Source of the DNA: Phallusia fumigata | Taxonomy: Eukaryota > Chordata > Ascidiacea > Phlebobranchia > Ascidiidae | Direction of reading: 5' to 3' | Assembly (NCBI GenBank): GCA_008931825.1 | Contig: QXVZ01021265.1 | Coordinates: 1 to 32,778, forward strand | Length of the DNA stretch: 32,778 nucleotides | Part shown: piece after piece, positions 1 through 10,096 of the stretch | Layout of the letters: each line of letters begins with the position of its first letter | Numbering within the stretch: position 1 is the first letter of the stretch | Position numbers and translations under genes: made by a program | Notes under the pieces: generated by a model | Database searches by the model: none | What the model saw: the letters and a program-made list of their open reading frames with translations, nothing else | Told to the model about the DNA's origin: nothing

Positions 1-676
1 ATTTTACGACCCTGGACCTTGGGACGAGAATTTTGCTGTGTATCATGCTGTTTTGGTGTACGGATACGGTTGTCGTCGTCCAAACACGATGGGCACTGGA
101 ATCGATCATTTCTGGATGGTTAAAAACAGGTAAAAGCGTAAAATCCTTGCCTCAACCCTTGATTTGTGCATAACTTTTGTCTTAATGGAACCAACACACA
201 AAACTAGCGACACAAAACTAAGCAATTCATTAACGTATTTACAAACATGTAGCCTACGTACAATGCACATCGGGTGAAGTCCAATCGCTTTGCATGGTGT
301 AGGCTAATTGTTTCAATGCAATTGCGTCGCTACGATTTCTTTCACCAAGCGAAATGAACTCAACTCAACTCATGTACCTACACAAAATCTTCATTTTTGT
401 GGTAAAATTTTTTCCCCTTTTGAAGTCGTTTTCATGTACTTATTTTGAAACACCCTGAAAAATTAGATTTTTCCCGTTACCAAAAACACTCTATAAAACG
501 AATTTTATTGTAGATATGTTGTCGAATTTAACAACTTGTATTCCTTGTATTTCAGTGTAAAAAATGACGGAACTTACGGCTTTTACAGAATTGCCAAGGA
601 CAGAGGCAACCACTGTCAGATAGCATCCAATGCAGTCTACCCTGTTGTTAAAAGAGTTGCTCGGGTCTCAAAATAA
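1..676 (+). CDS. C1A cysteine protease copy 1, last two exons only
   Basis: This is the 3' end of a papain-like (C1A) cysteine protease whose upstream exons lie outside the window. The exons are <1-129 and 556-676, and the first base completes a split codon. Exon 6 reads through the catalytic His segment (VYHAVLVYGYG) to FWMVKN, and the Ser codon is split by the intron (AG|gtaaaa ... ttcag|T). Exon 7 contains IAKDRGNHCQIAS and AVYPVVK, the usual C-terminal strand of cathepsin L-like enzymes. After Asn-Ser the expected Trp-Gly is missing: the exon reads S-V-K-N-D, consistent with loss of about seven bases at the exon start compared with copy 3. Trp177 of papain normally shields the catalytic Asn, so activity is doubtful. 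The TAA stop at 674-676 overlaps a possible AATAAA signal (672-677). Exon 6 is most like that of copy 5. Confidence 0.85.
328..372 (+). repeat. Dispersed short repeat, SINE-tail-like, copy a
   Basis: The segment contains TCGCTACGATTTCTTTCACC followed by AAGCGAAAT and an ACTCA-type simple tail. Closely related sequence occurs at 3425-3472 (plus) and in inverse orientation at 5655-5705. It lies in the last intron of protease copy 1. The simple-sequence tail suggests a retroposon 3' end; this is inference. Confidence 0.45.
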
Positions 677-1150
677 AGAGACGGCGTTTGAAATGATTTT
701 GTTACAACAAGCTGTTCTAGATCTTTTTGCGTTTAATCTTATGTACAGCAAGGATGTCAGCACGATATATATGGTTAGGGTTGCCAACCGTCCTTTATTT
801 CAAAGGACAATCCTTTATTCAGCTTTATTTGAATTTGTCCTTTATTAAGATTTAAAATACCACTATTTGTCCTTGTTTTGACTTGTGGTTAAATTTCTGA
901 ACTGAGACTCGAAGGACCAAAACAAATTTAGCATACTTTGCAAGAAGGTAGTGATGAGGCCTTTTACAAAATCAAGCCCTAATTTGTTGTGAAAAAAATC
1001 TATGTGAGAAAACTTGTAATAGTAGGTTAATATTTTATGTCATCATCAGATCAAAATATTAATTGAAAGTGTGTTTTCGAGACATGATAAAATATCACTC
1101 AAGTTTTCATGTCTTTGTTGAAGCTTAACAAAGTTGGTAACCCTATATAT

Positions 1151-1260
1151 GGTTGGTACGGTACGTGGCGTAGCACTAAATCATGAAAGTTTCGGTACGG
1201 TGTGGTACGCCCTTAGTGATGAGGTAAGCTTGTCGTACGCACGTGGTACGCACAACCAAG
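1151..1260 (+). repeat. GGTACGGTACG dispersed repeat, copy a
   Basis: The segment is rich in GGTACG and TACGGT words and carries TACGCCCTTAGTGATGAGGT. Related segments occur at 7049-7126 and 32043-32150, where the same block reads TACGCCCTTCGCAACGAGGT and TACGCTCTTCGCAATGAGAT. The family is not identified. Confidence 0.5.
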
Positions 1261-3424
1261 ACAGCGTAACCAGCCCAAAAATTGGGAGCCGACCAAATAT
1301 TTCCCTACTTAATGTACAACTTAATGAGCTTACACGCGTTTACCATTTGGGTTTTGTGAGACTTCTCGACCGGTCAACCGCACCCCGACAGGCCATAACA
1401 GTTTAATAAAGTCAAAATTGTTTAACTATTTTTGTGCACATGTAAAGGCCTGCAATCTCAACCAAACAGAAAAGCACATGATCATTGACATTTTAACATG
1501 GACATGAATGTTTCTATTCAGACAAACTAATGAAAAACGTAATAATACTGCAGGAGGTTTACTAGGATTATGATGTCTATGTTTTGCAAAAACACATGTC
1601 ACAGAAGTTGAAGAGAAATCAAAAGCGGTCTTTTTTCAAATAAATAATATTTTTACCAATTTATTTTTAAGCAGCAAATGCCAGTTTGAAGCGTTTTTGA
1701 TTCAAAATAGCTGGCCCTATATTTTTTCGAACTGTTAGCAAAATCTTTACAGGTAGGATGAAAACACATCAAGAGTATTGCCTTTTGCTTTCTATTTACC
1801 AATGTCAAAGTATTTACTTTTGCTTTTTGCCTATCACGTTACACAAATGAAATAAACAACTGCATCAATAGGTACTTGCGACACCTTTGAGTTGAGACTT
1901 TCAGTGGAACGTCATACCAGCAATAATTCTTCTACCGGACTGGTAAGTACATGAATACTCTTATACCTAAATTAATTACCATAGCTGAATGTAATACAAA
2001 GTAATGTCCAAACTTAGGTACACAATTTACAGTTATGTTTGAAAAATAAACACAAGCCAATCTTCTTAAAAAAACACACATGCAAGTGCCTTAATTTGAT
2101 GTAATATTGTGAACATAAATCATGCATAAGACAAACCGAAAAATATGGTGTTTCGCTTTATTTGTACACACAGTTGCTTAGCTATTTGACAGATGAGCAA
2201 CTAACGGTGAAAGAATATTTTCACAAACTGCTTGTCCACAGAAAAAACCATTGCTCCATCTGTATTTTTTTGTCCACAAAACACAGTAATCTGCTTCTGC
2301 CAGTCTTTTAATTCCTACCAAAATAAGTGTTTTTTGTTTTAGTTCAAAATTTTAGTCTGCGGGAAGAGTTTGATACTTCGATATCTCAGGCCATTCTTAA
2401 AATGGAGAATAGTAGTGACTTGAAGATTTATGGAAACTTTATATCACTGATACAAAGGTTTGTAAACTTTGTGCTGCACCCTGGTTGTACTTTCTTTTTA
2501 TTAAAGCCCAACCTAGGTATAAAAAAAACTATAACCATAAATTTTACTGAATTTGATATTTTTTTATCTTTGACCAGAATGTTTGTGATTAAAGCATTTG
2601 AAGTTCTTTTGGGTCCTTAGACCTGTTTTCTCATAACTTTCTTGGACATGGGCATTACTGCAGAAAAATTGCATATGAAACACATTCAATGTGAACAGAC
2701 AATTTTTATGAGATCTCTTCATGAAGGTGACAGATTGTTTTAATTTTTTTGGAAAACAATTAATGTATTATAGCAAGTAATGGCTTTTATTAGACATTCG
2801 TTTTGATTAATATTTATGCTCACTTAAAAACTATTTAGTGAATGTGTGTTTACAAATATTTTACTATGACTTAAATTGATGTTCTAATTTATTTTTATTA
2901 GCACAATTGAATTAACATTTTAACTTAAATTGTAGTTCCAGCAAAATGCAATACTAGCCACATATTAACCACTGGTTGTTATGGTTACAGATGGACACTT
3001 CTCCACTGGCCACAATAAGTAATACAAAAAGACATTGTCTTTGTTGAGTTTCCTGGCGGAATTAAAATGAATAAATAACTCCACCACAAACTGTCGAAAC
3101 CTCAATGTTGAAGGCCAAGGTACTTAAGTAGATACTGAGCCAGGACTCTGTACCGAGCACCAGTATTGTGACCATATTATCAACATTCAGACCACTTGTT
3201 TCATTAGTGTGTTTTAGAGTCGCTGTTTCCTGCAGTAAAACAACTGAAATTGACTTTAAATCTTCAACTGCAGATTCTAAAATATAGTTCAAACTTTGGG
3301 AGAAACTGCATCCCAAACAAAGTATCTTGCTTCTGTCATTGTTCAACCTTGATCCACAAATTGTACCCTTCGCATTTTTGCACCTCAATGTTGTGCAGCT
3401 CTTTCTGGCCTGGGGAGTGCTATG

Positions 3425-3472
3425 GTGTCGCTATGTTTATTTTCACCAAGCAAAATAAACCCAACTCATCGA
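3425..3472 (+). repeat. Dispersed short repeat, SINE-tail-like, copy b
   Basis: The segment shares TTTTCACCAAGC, an AAAATAAACCC block and a CAACTC tail with copies at 328-372 and 5655-5705. It is more diverged than those two. Confidence 0.4.
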
Positions 3473-3562
3473 CCAACTTGAGGAAAACTCATGATAAAGG
3501 TTTGCCTGAAATAAGTTTTGTTCTATTTTTGTTGTTAAACTAGAAAAGTATTTTTAATTGTG

Positions 3563-3614
3563 AGCTGCAGACAGTGCACACTGTTTCGACCTGTAAGGTC
3601 TCATCAGTGCAGCT
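3563..3614 (-). ncRNA. Hammerhead ribozyme A (left arm)
   Basis: Read on the minus strand, the 52 nt give stem I AGCTGCA pairing with TGCAGCT, the core CTGATGA, stem II GACC/GGTC with a five-base TTACA loop, the core GAAA, a stem III of five pairs (ACAGT/ACTGT) closed by GTGC, and the cleavage triplet GTC before TGCAGCT. All conserved core bases are present. The predicted cut is 3' of the C complementary to position 3570. Self-cleavage was not tested. Confidence 0.88.
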
Positions 3615-3835
3615 GGTGACAGGACATTGGCCGTTTAAGCTAGTCTAGCCAAATTATGGCACCCCAGTTTGTTGTGAGTAACAGGCTGAATAGCCATGCC
3701 TCACGTCATCTGTTCGATGCCACAACTGGGCATAAACTACAGACAAACTGGCATGGCTATTCAGCCTGTTACTCACAACAAACTGGAGTGCCATGATTTG
3801 GCTAGACTAGCCTAAACGGCCAATGTCCTGTCACC

Positions 3836-3887
3836 AGCTGCACTGATGAGACCTTACAGGTCGAAACAGTGTGCACTGTCTGCAGCT
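3836..3887 (+). ncRNA. Hammerhead ribozyme B (right arm)
   Basis: This is the same 52-nt motif as in the left arm, on the plus strand. Stem I is AGCTGCA (3836-3842) with TGCAGCT (3881-3887), the CTGATGA core lies at 3843-3849, the GAAA core follows stem II, and the GTC cleavage triplet is 3878-3880. The short stem III resembles the minimal type I hammerheads described in Penelope-like elements, which are thought to work best as dimers. Confidence 0.88.
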
Positions 3888-3893
3888 CACAAN

Positions 3894-4159
3894 TTGGCCA
3901 TTTAGGCTTGTCTAGCCAAATTATGGCATTCCAGTTTGTTGTGAGTAACAGGCTGAATAGCCATGCCTCACGTCATCTGTTCGATGCCACAACTGGGCAT
4001 AAACTACAGACAAACTGGCATGGCTATTCAGCCTGTTACTCACAACAAACTGGAGTGCCATGATTTGGCTAGACTAGCCTAAACGGCCAATGTCCTGTCA
4101 CCAGCTGCACTGATGAGACCTTACAGGTCGAAACAGTGTGCACTGTCTGCAGCTCACAA
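3894..4159. mobile_element. Second, left-truncated copy of the hammerhead palindrome
   Basis: Directly after the N at 3893 the palindrome sequence restarts inside the left arm and continues to the same right end. The loop and right arm (3968-4158) appear identical to 3701-3892 of the first copy, while the left arm differs at a few bases. The outer left-arm ribozyme is missing. The placement at a contig join suggests an unmerged overlap or a second haplotype rather than a true tandem copy. Confidence 0.7.
4103..4154 (+). ncRNA. Hammerhead ribozyme C (right arm of second palindrome)
   Basis: The motif is the same as ribozyme B, with the predicted cleavage site after C4147. It may be an assembly duplicate of ribozyme B rather than an independent copy. 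Confidence 0.8.
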
Positions 4160-4569
4160 AATCATATTGGCTTTTTGCTTTCATATTTTTAATTGCTTTC
4201 CTGATTTGTTGTTTAAACTGTAGCCAATATAAATGTAGTTGATTAATACAGGTTTGAAGTTTTTTATTTGTAATATCTTTTAATTAGTGTCTTAAGCTGC
4301 AAACATAAAAAACATATTGACAATAAGTGGCATTCAGTATTAAGTTTTAAATTCTTGTGTGTTTTTAGATGATTTAAAATCAGTCTTGCAGTTCCCTGTA
4401 AAGTTGAATCTGACAATAAAGAATCCAATATTGGGGATGCAAGTTTGACAACATTCACCCACCTGGATGAAGATGCTACTAAAATTGCAGGCTTAGATTC
4501 TAATTGAAATAAATTGATCATTCCCAAAATTAAGGTGACGATCACAATGACACAAACTCACTAAAACAG

Positions 4570-4683
4570 AACTTGGAGGACCTGGAACCAAACGTTGAGG
4601 AAATAAAACCTGATGTTGATAAGAAATGCGATGAAAATGACAAAGAGAACTCTGTTCCTTTTTGTTGTTCTCTGTTGCTGTAA
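4570..4683 (+). CDS. Possible acidic terminal exon of an unknown gene
   Basis: After a candidate acceptor (AAAACAG) the plus strand is open for 37 codons and ends at TAA 4681-4683. The peptide is strongly acidic (EDLEP, EEIKPDVD, DENDKEN) and ends in a Cys-Cys-containing tail (PFCCSLLL). The stop overlaps an AATAAA signal (4682-4687), as in protease copy 1. The open frame on the opposite strand is rich in Ser and Phe, as expected for an antisense shadow of acidic coding sequence. No upstream exon could be joined in frame and no family is recognised, so this may be chance. Confidence 0.2.
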   Translation, partial: NLEDLEPNVEEIKPDVDKKCDENDKENSVPFCCSLLL

Positions 4684-5240
4684 TAAAACCTAATGGTGTG
4701 CCAGATATGAAAGTTTGTTTTTCGTGTGGTTTCTGCATAAGCTGTGGCCATCTCTTTTACTCCCTTTTCCCAGCAATTTGCTCTGCCTAAAAAAAATCAT
4801 GTGACGAAACTGGTGGTCAATTGCCTACTTTGCTTTTCATTGATGTGCACCTGGAATCTTAAGGTATATTATGCTTATTGAAAAGCAAACGTTTGTTGCA
4901 TTATACATGACTGTAGTTTTTTTACAGGTTTATGATACTTGGTAACACTCCTCATGACTAATGACTCCATCTGATGTTGATTATATGCAGGTTTTATGGT
5001 CAACCATGCTGTTTGTCCAATTTCACTCGGCAGTGATCGTAAGATTATGACAAAGTGGTTATCGACACCTGGAAAAGCTTCACAAAATCGTCACTAAATG
5101 CTTGAGGCAGGATTTCAGGCATGGCACAAGCTGAAATTTGTTACTTTACCTCCCTCCCTTCTAGAATTACTGCGAGCCCCATGAATCCAATTTGGTCCAT
5201 TTGGGCTTTGAGTTGTTTGCTAGGATCCTATGCCTAACGC

Positions 5241-5280
5241 AAGGGTGCCTAATCCGCGGGCCACATCTGGCCCGTAGGAC
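5241..5280 (+). repeat. hAT-like transposon terminus
   Basis: The text CAAGGGTGCCTAATCCGCGG followed by GCCACATCTGGCCCG resembles terminal inverted repeats of hAT (Charlie-type) elements, which begin CAGGGGT and contain a GCGG...GGCCC core. No matching opposite end and no transposase reading frame were seen, so this would be a fragment. Confidence 0.35.
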
Positions 5281-5654
5281 ATTTTTTGAAATGGCATTTA
5301 AACATATTTTCCTAATTTCCTGATGGAATTTCAGCAAATGTTTCCCAAAATTTTGACCAGTGACTTTGTCTAAACAGTGTCAAGCTTTTGTGAATCTCTG
5401 CAAAAAAATTTATCAAAGTACTCTGACTTTCTTTGGAACAACAAATGCCATTATTTCCACTCAATCATACTTTATGCCGTGTGCTTTGACATATTCATGC
5501 TCGGTTGAAAACACGCGCACAACGTAGAGAGCAAGGATGACCGTATGGTACTTTTGATTTGTGCGTTGCGATGGGCGTATGTACCTTTTGCTGCGCACCG
5601 TTCTTCCATCCTTGGTAGAAAGCAGTGAAACTACTTTCTTACTGTTCTATTTTT

Positions 5655-5705
5655 TTAAATGAGTTGAGTTTTATTCGCTTGGTGAAAGAAATCGTAGCGA
5701 CACCC
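5655..5705 (-). repeat. Dispersed short repeat, SINE-tail-like, copy c (inverse)
   Basis: The reverse complement gives GTCGCTACGATTTCTTTCAC followed by CAAGCGAATAAAACTCAACTC, the same unit as 328-372. Together with the minus-strand tRNA-like segment at 6145-6225 it could be the tail and head of one SINE of about 570 bp; that pairing is inference. Confidence 0.4.
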
Positions 5706-6144
5706 CCCCCCCCCAACAATCACCAAGCCGGAGATAGCTGCGCAACGTTAGGACGTTATAAAGCGCGAAAAAGTGAAGGGCACAATTGGTGAATTAAGAT
5801 TGTAGGCTTTTTTATAAGGCATTATGTGGCGGGGGCTCTCATCGGAGTTTGGCGCAAAAGGAGAATCAAGACTGTTGGGACCAGTCAGAGGGGCCCTAAG
5901 ACTAACCACCCGTCTAAGGTAAAGAGGGTGGGGTTGGACAGGAAGCGATACCCTAACGGATAGTTTTAAGCGCCGGAAGGAAGGGTACAGGGCAATTATT
6001 TAAACAGTAGTACGCATAATGAACAACTGTGTTGTAGAAATACTACATACAAAGGGATAGAACACATGTCTAGAGTTGAATTTCGGGATGTGACGATTTT
6101 GTCTATTTTCACACGAATTTTCACAAGAAAACAACATTCCGACA

Positions 6145-6225
6145 TGCTGGGGTGGGATTCGAACGTTACATCGCAAACAATAATCAAGCCAATTATGTAA
6201 CAGCCCAGACGTCTTGCCGATTGGC
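6145..6225 (-). repeat. tRNA-like sequence, probable SINE head
   Basis: On the minus strand the segment has a box B motif (GTTCGAATCCC) preceded by a tRNA-like region with CGGCAAGACGTCTGGGCTG. Pairing of the acceptor and anticodon arms is imperfect, so a functional tRNA gene is unlikely; a tRNA-derived SINE is more plausible. Confidence 0.4.
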
Positions 6226-6317
6226 TGTAATAATTTAGTTAGGGCTGTATTGTTGCATAGTTGCTATACAAAACGTGCCTGAGAAGTTGCTTTAATTTAC
6301 GTTGCAAAATGCGGCAT

Positions 6318-6527
6318 AGCTTTGGTGTGTTTACTGTTGCAAGCATCAGTTCCTGTCGTGGGAATAACACATTTGTCGTCCTACTAAACAAGCACTGGTG
6401 CAACCATGCATCGTTGATTACTTGTTTTGATCGACTAAATATAGATTGGGTGTCATTGCACAAATATTGCTGAACTGATTTGTTTGGCATCGATGCACGA
6501 AACTGCATATTACCCCTTGGCACATGA
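6318..6527. repeat. Highly conserved 210-bp island upstream of copy 2
   Basis: This 210-bp block matches 11242-11451 with no indel and three differences by eye, while the sequence on either side diverges quickly. It ends about 1.0 kb upstream of the start of protease copy 2; its partner lies about 0.95 kb upstream of copy 3. Both strands contain short open frames, and the minus-strand one is kept at both loci. It could be a recently placed element, a gene-conversion tract, a regulatory block or a small gene; the sequence alone does not decide. Confidence 0.75.
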
Positions 6528-7048
6528 TGTTGATAAATTTATGTACCGATGTTTTTCAAGAGGGCAATTTTAAATGTAGCACATAAAAAATAACTTCGCT
6601 CTTGCTGAGCTCAAGTTTCGATGGGCATTTTGTCGTGGTTGTTCGTCACATTTGCACCTGACGAGGTAAACTGCGAGTGAGTATCCCATTTCAAAGCTTG
6701 TTTCAGTTACCTAACTAATTTTACAGACAGAAGAAAAACAGAAGTCAAGGTATCAGCTAATCAAAGCACGCTTAGTTATCCTTGTTTTCAAGTGAAAGCT
6801 GTTTGTTTGTGAAATCGTTTCCAAACCTTACAATCACCATGCCAACGATTGCGCTTTATGACATTCGGTTGAGATTTTTCGCAGTGAAAGCGGACTGACC
6901 AATGGTGCTTTTCGGTTTCAAGCGAAACCAACTAACCTCACGTTTAGTTGCACTTTGGAAAATTTCCGAAACGCATCCAATTTAGTGCTACTGGTGGTAA
7001 TGTCGACTTAATTTTATACATAGGTTTAAATATTAGCTACAAGGGAGC

Positions 7049-7126
7049 AGTATGGTACGGTATTGCGCAGCAAAATTTATTAAAAGGTGCAGTACGGTAC
7101 GCCCTTCGCAACGAGGTACGTGTAAC
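7049..7126 (+). repeat. GGTACGGTACG dispersed repeat, copy b
   Basis: The segment contains ATGGTACGGTATTGCGCAGC and TACGCCCTTCGCAACGAGGT, shared in diverged form with 1151-1260 and 32043-32150. The central AGCAAAA...TTAA block is clearest between this copy and the one at 32 kb. Confidence 0.5.
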
Positions 7127-7442
7127 CCACATCTCAATACACACAGTATTGTATTGCCTCGCTTGATCAGCTATTCGTGTCAACGCTGGTAGACAAGAGT
7201 ACACACCCATATAAGTCATGTAACTATTGACAGCAGCCGGTAATAGCCAAGAAAACAAATGTGTTAGTAACTGAGTTTCCAAACCCACGCCGCCATGCTC
7301 CTACATTGGATCATGCGTCATCAGGTACGGAGGTGGAAATGTTACAAGGTAAATTCTGTTTTCAGCTGACTATGGTGCTTCATACCGGTATTACGCGATA
7401 ATGTGGGTGGGAATATCTGATATACGCATTGTTTTTTCACGC

Positions 7443-7449
7443 TATAAAA
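7443..7449 (+). promoter_or_regulatory. TATA box candidate for protease copy 2
   Basis: TATAAAA lies about 90 bases upstream of the copy 2 start codon. The homologous position upstream of copy 3 also has a TATA-like element, within conserved context (GCATTGT followed by a T-rich stretch), which supports a shared core promoter. Confidence 0.5.
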
Positions 7450-7531
7450 CATGGAGTGCAATGTATGCTATGGACAAAACTGCTTAAGTATAGTGTTGGC
7501 TATCTGCAGTTGATTCAGAAAAAAAAGAACA

Positions 7532-10096
7532 ATGGCGGCTACAAAAGATGAAGGCTACATGACTTTTGAGCAATGGGCAACAGCATATAGTAAGTATTGA
7601 ACGTAGCTTGAGCTTAGAAGATAACTAATGTAAATAGACGAACAAACAATGTGGTTTACTTTACGATTATTTGCTCTGCAGACAAGAAATACGATTCCCA
7701 AACAGTTAAAGATGAACGTAAAAATGTTTGGGAGCAGAACCTCGATTTTGTCAAACACCATAACGCTGGATACTTGGCTGGAAAACACAGTTACCGAATT
7801 CAACAGACTCGGTGCAGTGACCAGGTAAGGCATTTTAAAGAGATCTCCATGTTTTTTTTTGGTAAACTGGCGGGTTTGTTTGTGGCACCAAAGCACGGGT
7901 TGTTTCAGGGCATTTATCATTTAACAATAAGGTTGTTTTTGACCCAAATCGATTTTTTCTGGGGCCCTAAAAGTTGCCGCATATGTTTAGATATGTGACT
8001 TAAAGTGTTTCCCATTAGACTTTGGAGGAATTATCCTGGATGAGTTCAGCGCCTACAATACCAGCAGGGGCTGTCGTTTCAAATCCAGGTGACCCACATG
8101 GTCCGGCTGAACCCCTGCTTGAACCCAACCCTGAGAGAGTTGATTGGCGCGAACGTGGTTGCGTATCTCCAGTTAGAGACCAAGATCCCCTGCCTGCCTG
8201 TTGGATATTCGCTGCAGTAAGTACTTCGTTACGTAATTATTCTTTACCAAGTGCAGTTGCGGTGCTAGAACATTACGCAGCAAAAAATATCCTGTCATGA
8301 ATTATATTGTGAAATTGATTTTTACATGTTGTACAGTGTCGCAGATTGTCTCCCGCTTTCTATAGTTTCCAAACCTGATGTACATTTTTAATGTGGGGCA
8401 TAGTTCAATAGATGCTTTTTCGTAAAAAGCGATAGTTCATTCACAGCTTTTATGTTTTTATACAAACAGAATTTGGCTTGTTATAGTGTACGCAAATATA
8501 TGCACTCATAACCCTTTGGGTGGAAATGCTTAGGAAAACATTATTTTAAATCATAAAATGTACAATTACGAACATTTATTTGTTTGAATATGGTCGCAAG
8601 AGAGTTGCACTTAAAGTTCAATTGTCGCAGGTATCAGCTGTGGAATCTCACAACGCAATTACAAATGGCGATTTGGTTGAATTATCTGTTCAACAATTGG
8701 TTGATTGCATTGATGGTGGAAATGAGAAAGGATATGTGGAAAGAGCACTAGACTACATTGCTTACCATGGCTCAATCCGTGAAAGCGAATATCCGCAGAG
8801 CTTTCATTTCGAGGTTAGAAAAAACTTGTTGCGTTTAACCTTTATAGAGGTCGTACTGCGACGTCATCTATGAATTTGAAACCTAGCTTTTGATACCATA
8901 CCAGTTTAATAAAACCAACATAAAAGGTACAAGCAGAAAAACGCACTTACAGCAAAATCCCAAAAATATATTTACAAGTTTGCTTTATAACTGTGACAAT
9001 GTTACTATTGCTAAAAAATTTAGATGGGTCCTAAATGCATGTCAGCGGGGAAGAAAGTTGCAGTCGAACTCGACCGCACGAGGTATGTTTATGTTGGCAA
9101 ATCGGAGGAGGAACTAGAAACTGCCGTCGCTCGTATAGGACCGGTTGCTGTAACGTTGACCTTTTTCAACAAAGCCCAACAAAAGAAATTTGAAATGGTA
9201 AACTTCAGAGGTAAATGGTATATTTTTGTTTAAACAGGTTTGGATATTTTTTCCATACTTTGGCCAACTAGACACAAATAGTTTTTTGATAGGCTTTATG
9301 GAAAAAATGAGACTTTTTACCCGTTGTCGATTTTTAATCCAAGTTTTGATTTGATATTTTAGTTTCAGGCCCTTACCAATTTTTTAGGCACTTATAATCA
9401 TTAAAACATTATAAAACAGACATTTTTTACGACCCTCAACCTGGCGGTAAAAAAGACGAAATAGGCCGTTCTGTGCTACTGATTGGCTACGGCTTACAAC
9501 AAAGCATGGACAAGAATGGAGTTGAAAAGTACTGGATTATCAAAAAAAGGTCAAACCTTTGAATTGTCTTGTAATGTATTTTATTACCGTGACCCTAACC
9601 ACCGTTAGAAGTGCCACTAAATCTAAGTGATCTAACTAGAACAGCTGATCACAAATTCCACAGCTAAATACATATGCCTGGGCCAACGTTAAGTCGGGTC
9701 AAATATCTGTTCTGTTTTCCCGACGTGCATTGCAGGCCAACGCAATCTTCAGACATAAATGTCGTTGTCTATTCAGAACAACAATGCCAAAAGCTATAAA
9801 AAACTTACAAAACATACGTCGATGTACTAAATGGCTGAGCCACCCGCAGCTCTAAATATACTACCTTTTAAACAGTATTTCCCGAGAGTTATTTAACATC
9901 ATGTGATGATTTGCAGGAGAGATGAGGTTAGGTTCCCGATACTACTAACTTATTATCTTTGTGTTTCAGTTGGAGTCATAACTCAAATGACAAAGATTCT
10001 GGCTTCAAAAAGATTGCTAAAGACCGAGGCAACCAATGTAGGATTGCATCTTATGCAATATACCCCGTTGTTAAAAAACATTTGACTACTCGTTGA
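7532..10096 (+). CDS. C1A cysteine protease copy 2, catalytically degenerate (341 aa)
   Basis: The exons are 7532-7589, 7682-7824, 8019-8216, 8631-8813, 9024-9210, 9420-9549 and 9970-10096, all bounded by GT-AG; the joined frame is 342 codons including TGA. Residues about 11-67 form an I29 inhibitor prodomain with the ERWNIN spacing (ER...W..N......HN) and GKHSYRIQ. A Pro-rich linker leads to VDWRERGCV, the mature enzyme start. The oxyanion Gln is Q122 and the nucleophile C128 (DQDPLPACW). The catalytic His is replaced by R273 (GRSVLLIGYG) and the Asn by K299 (YWIIKKSW), so peptidase activity is not expected although the frame is fully open. Cys22 and Cys63 of papain are absent and GCNGG is replaced by GNEKG. 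There is no signal peptide: the ATG is followed at once by the prodomain. Best relative in the array is copy 3. It may be a pseudoenzyme or an early pseudogene. Confidence 0.9.

Larger units (their letters stand above)
677..3557. other. Intergenic, AT-rich, no gene recognised
   Basis: No convincing gene was found in this stretch. It holds a GGTACGGTACG-type repeat (1151-1260) and a second short dispersed repeat (3425-3472). The minus-strand open frame at 3062-3388 (108 codons, several Cys) has no recognisable domain or splice context and was not called as a gene. Confidence 0.5.
3558..3892. mobile_element. Palindromic element with outward-facing hammerhead ribozymes
   Basis: This is a near-perfect inverted repeat. 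The left arm (3558-3700) is the reverse complement of the right arm (3750-3892) with only a few mismatches, and a loop of about 49 bp (3701-3749) separates them. No coding sequence is present. Each arm ends in a full hammerhead ribozyme motif, minus strand on the left and plus strand on the right, so the two ribozymes face outward. Hammerhead motifs of this kind are known in Penelope-like retroelements and in small non-autonomous retrozymes; which family this belongs to is inference. An N base follows directly at 3893. Confidence 0.8.
4160..7531. other. Intergenic, repeat-rich spacer before protease copy 2
   Basis: No complete gene was recognised. The stretch holds a weak candidate terminal exon (4570-4683), a hAT-like end (5241-5280), a C homopolymer near 5703-5714, a tRNA-like segment (6145-6225), the conserved 210-bp island (6318-6527) and a GGTACG repeat (7049-7126). 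Sequence at about 4970-5055 resembles 10855-10930, so this spacer belongs to the tandemly duplicated unit, with roughly 1 kb of extra sequence inserted at about 5.2-6.2 kb. Confidence 0.5.

Noticed and set aside
3062..3388. Minus-strand 108-codon Cys-containing frame as a gene
   Set aside because: No family, splice site or promoter context was seen, and the length is within chance for this AT-rich region.
3558..4159. CRISPR-like or tandem repeat array
   Set aside because: The repetition is an inverted repeat plus a contig-join duplicate; there are no regularly spaced short direct repeats.
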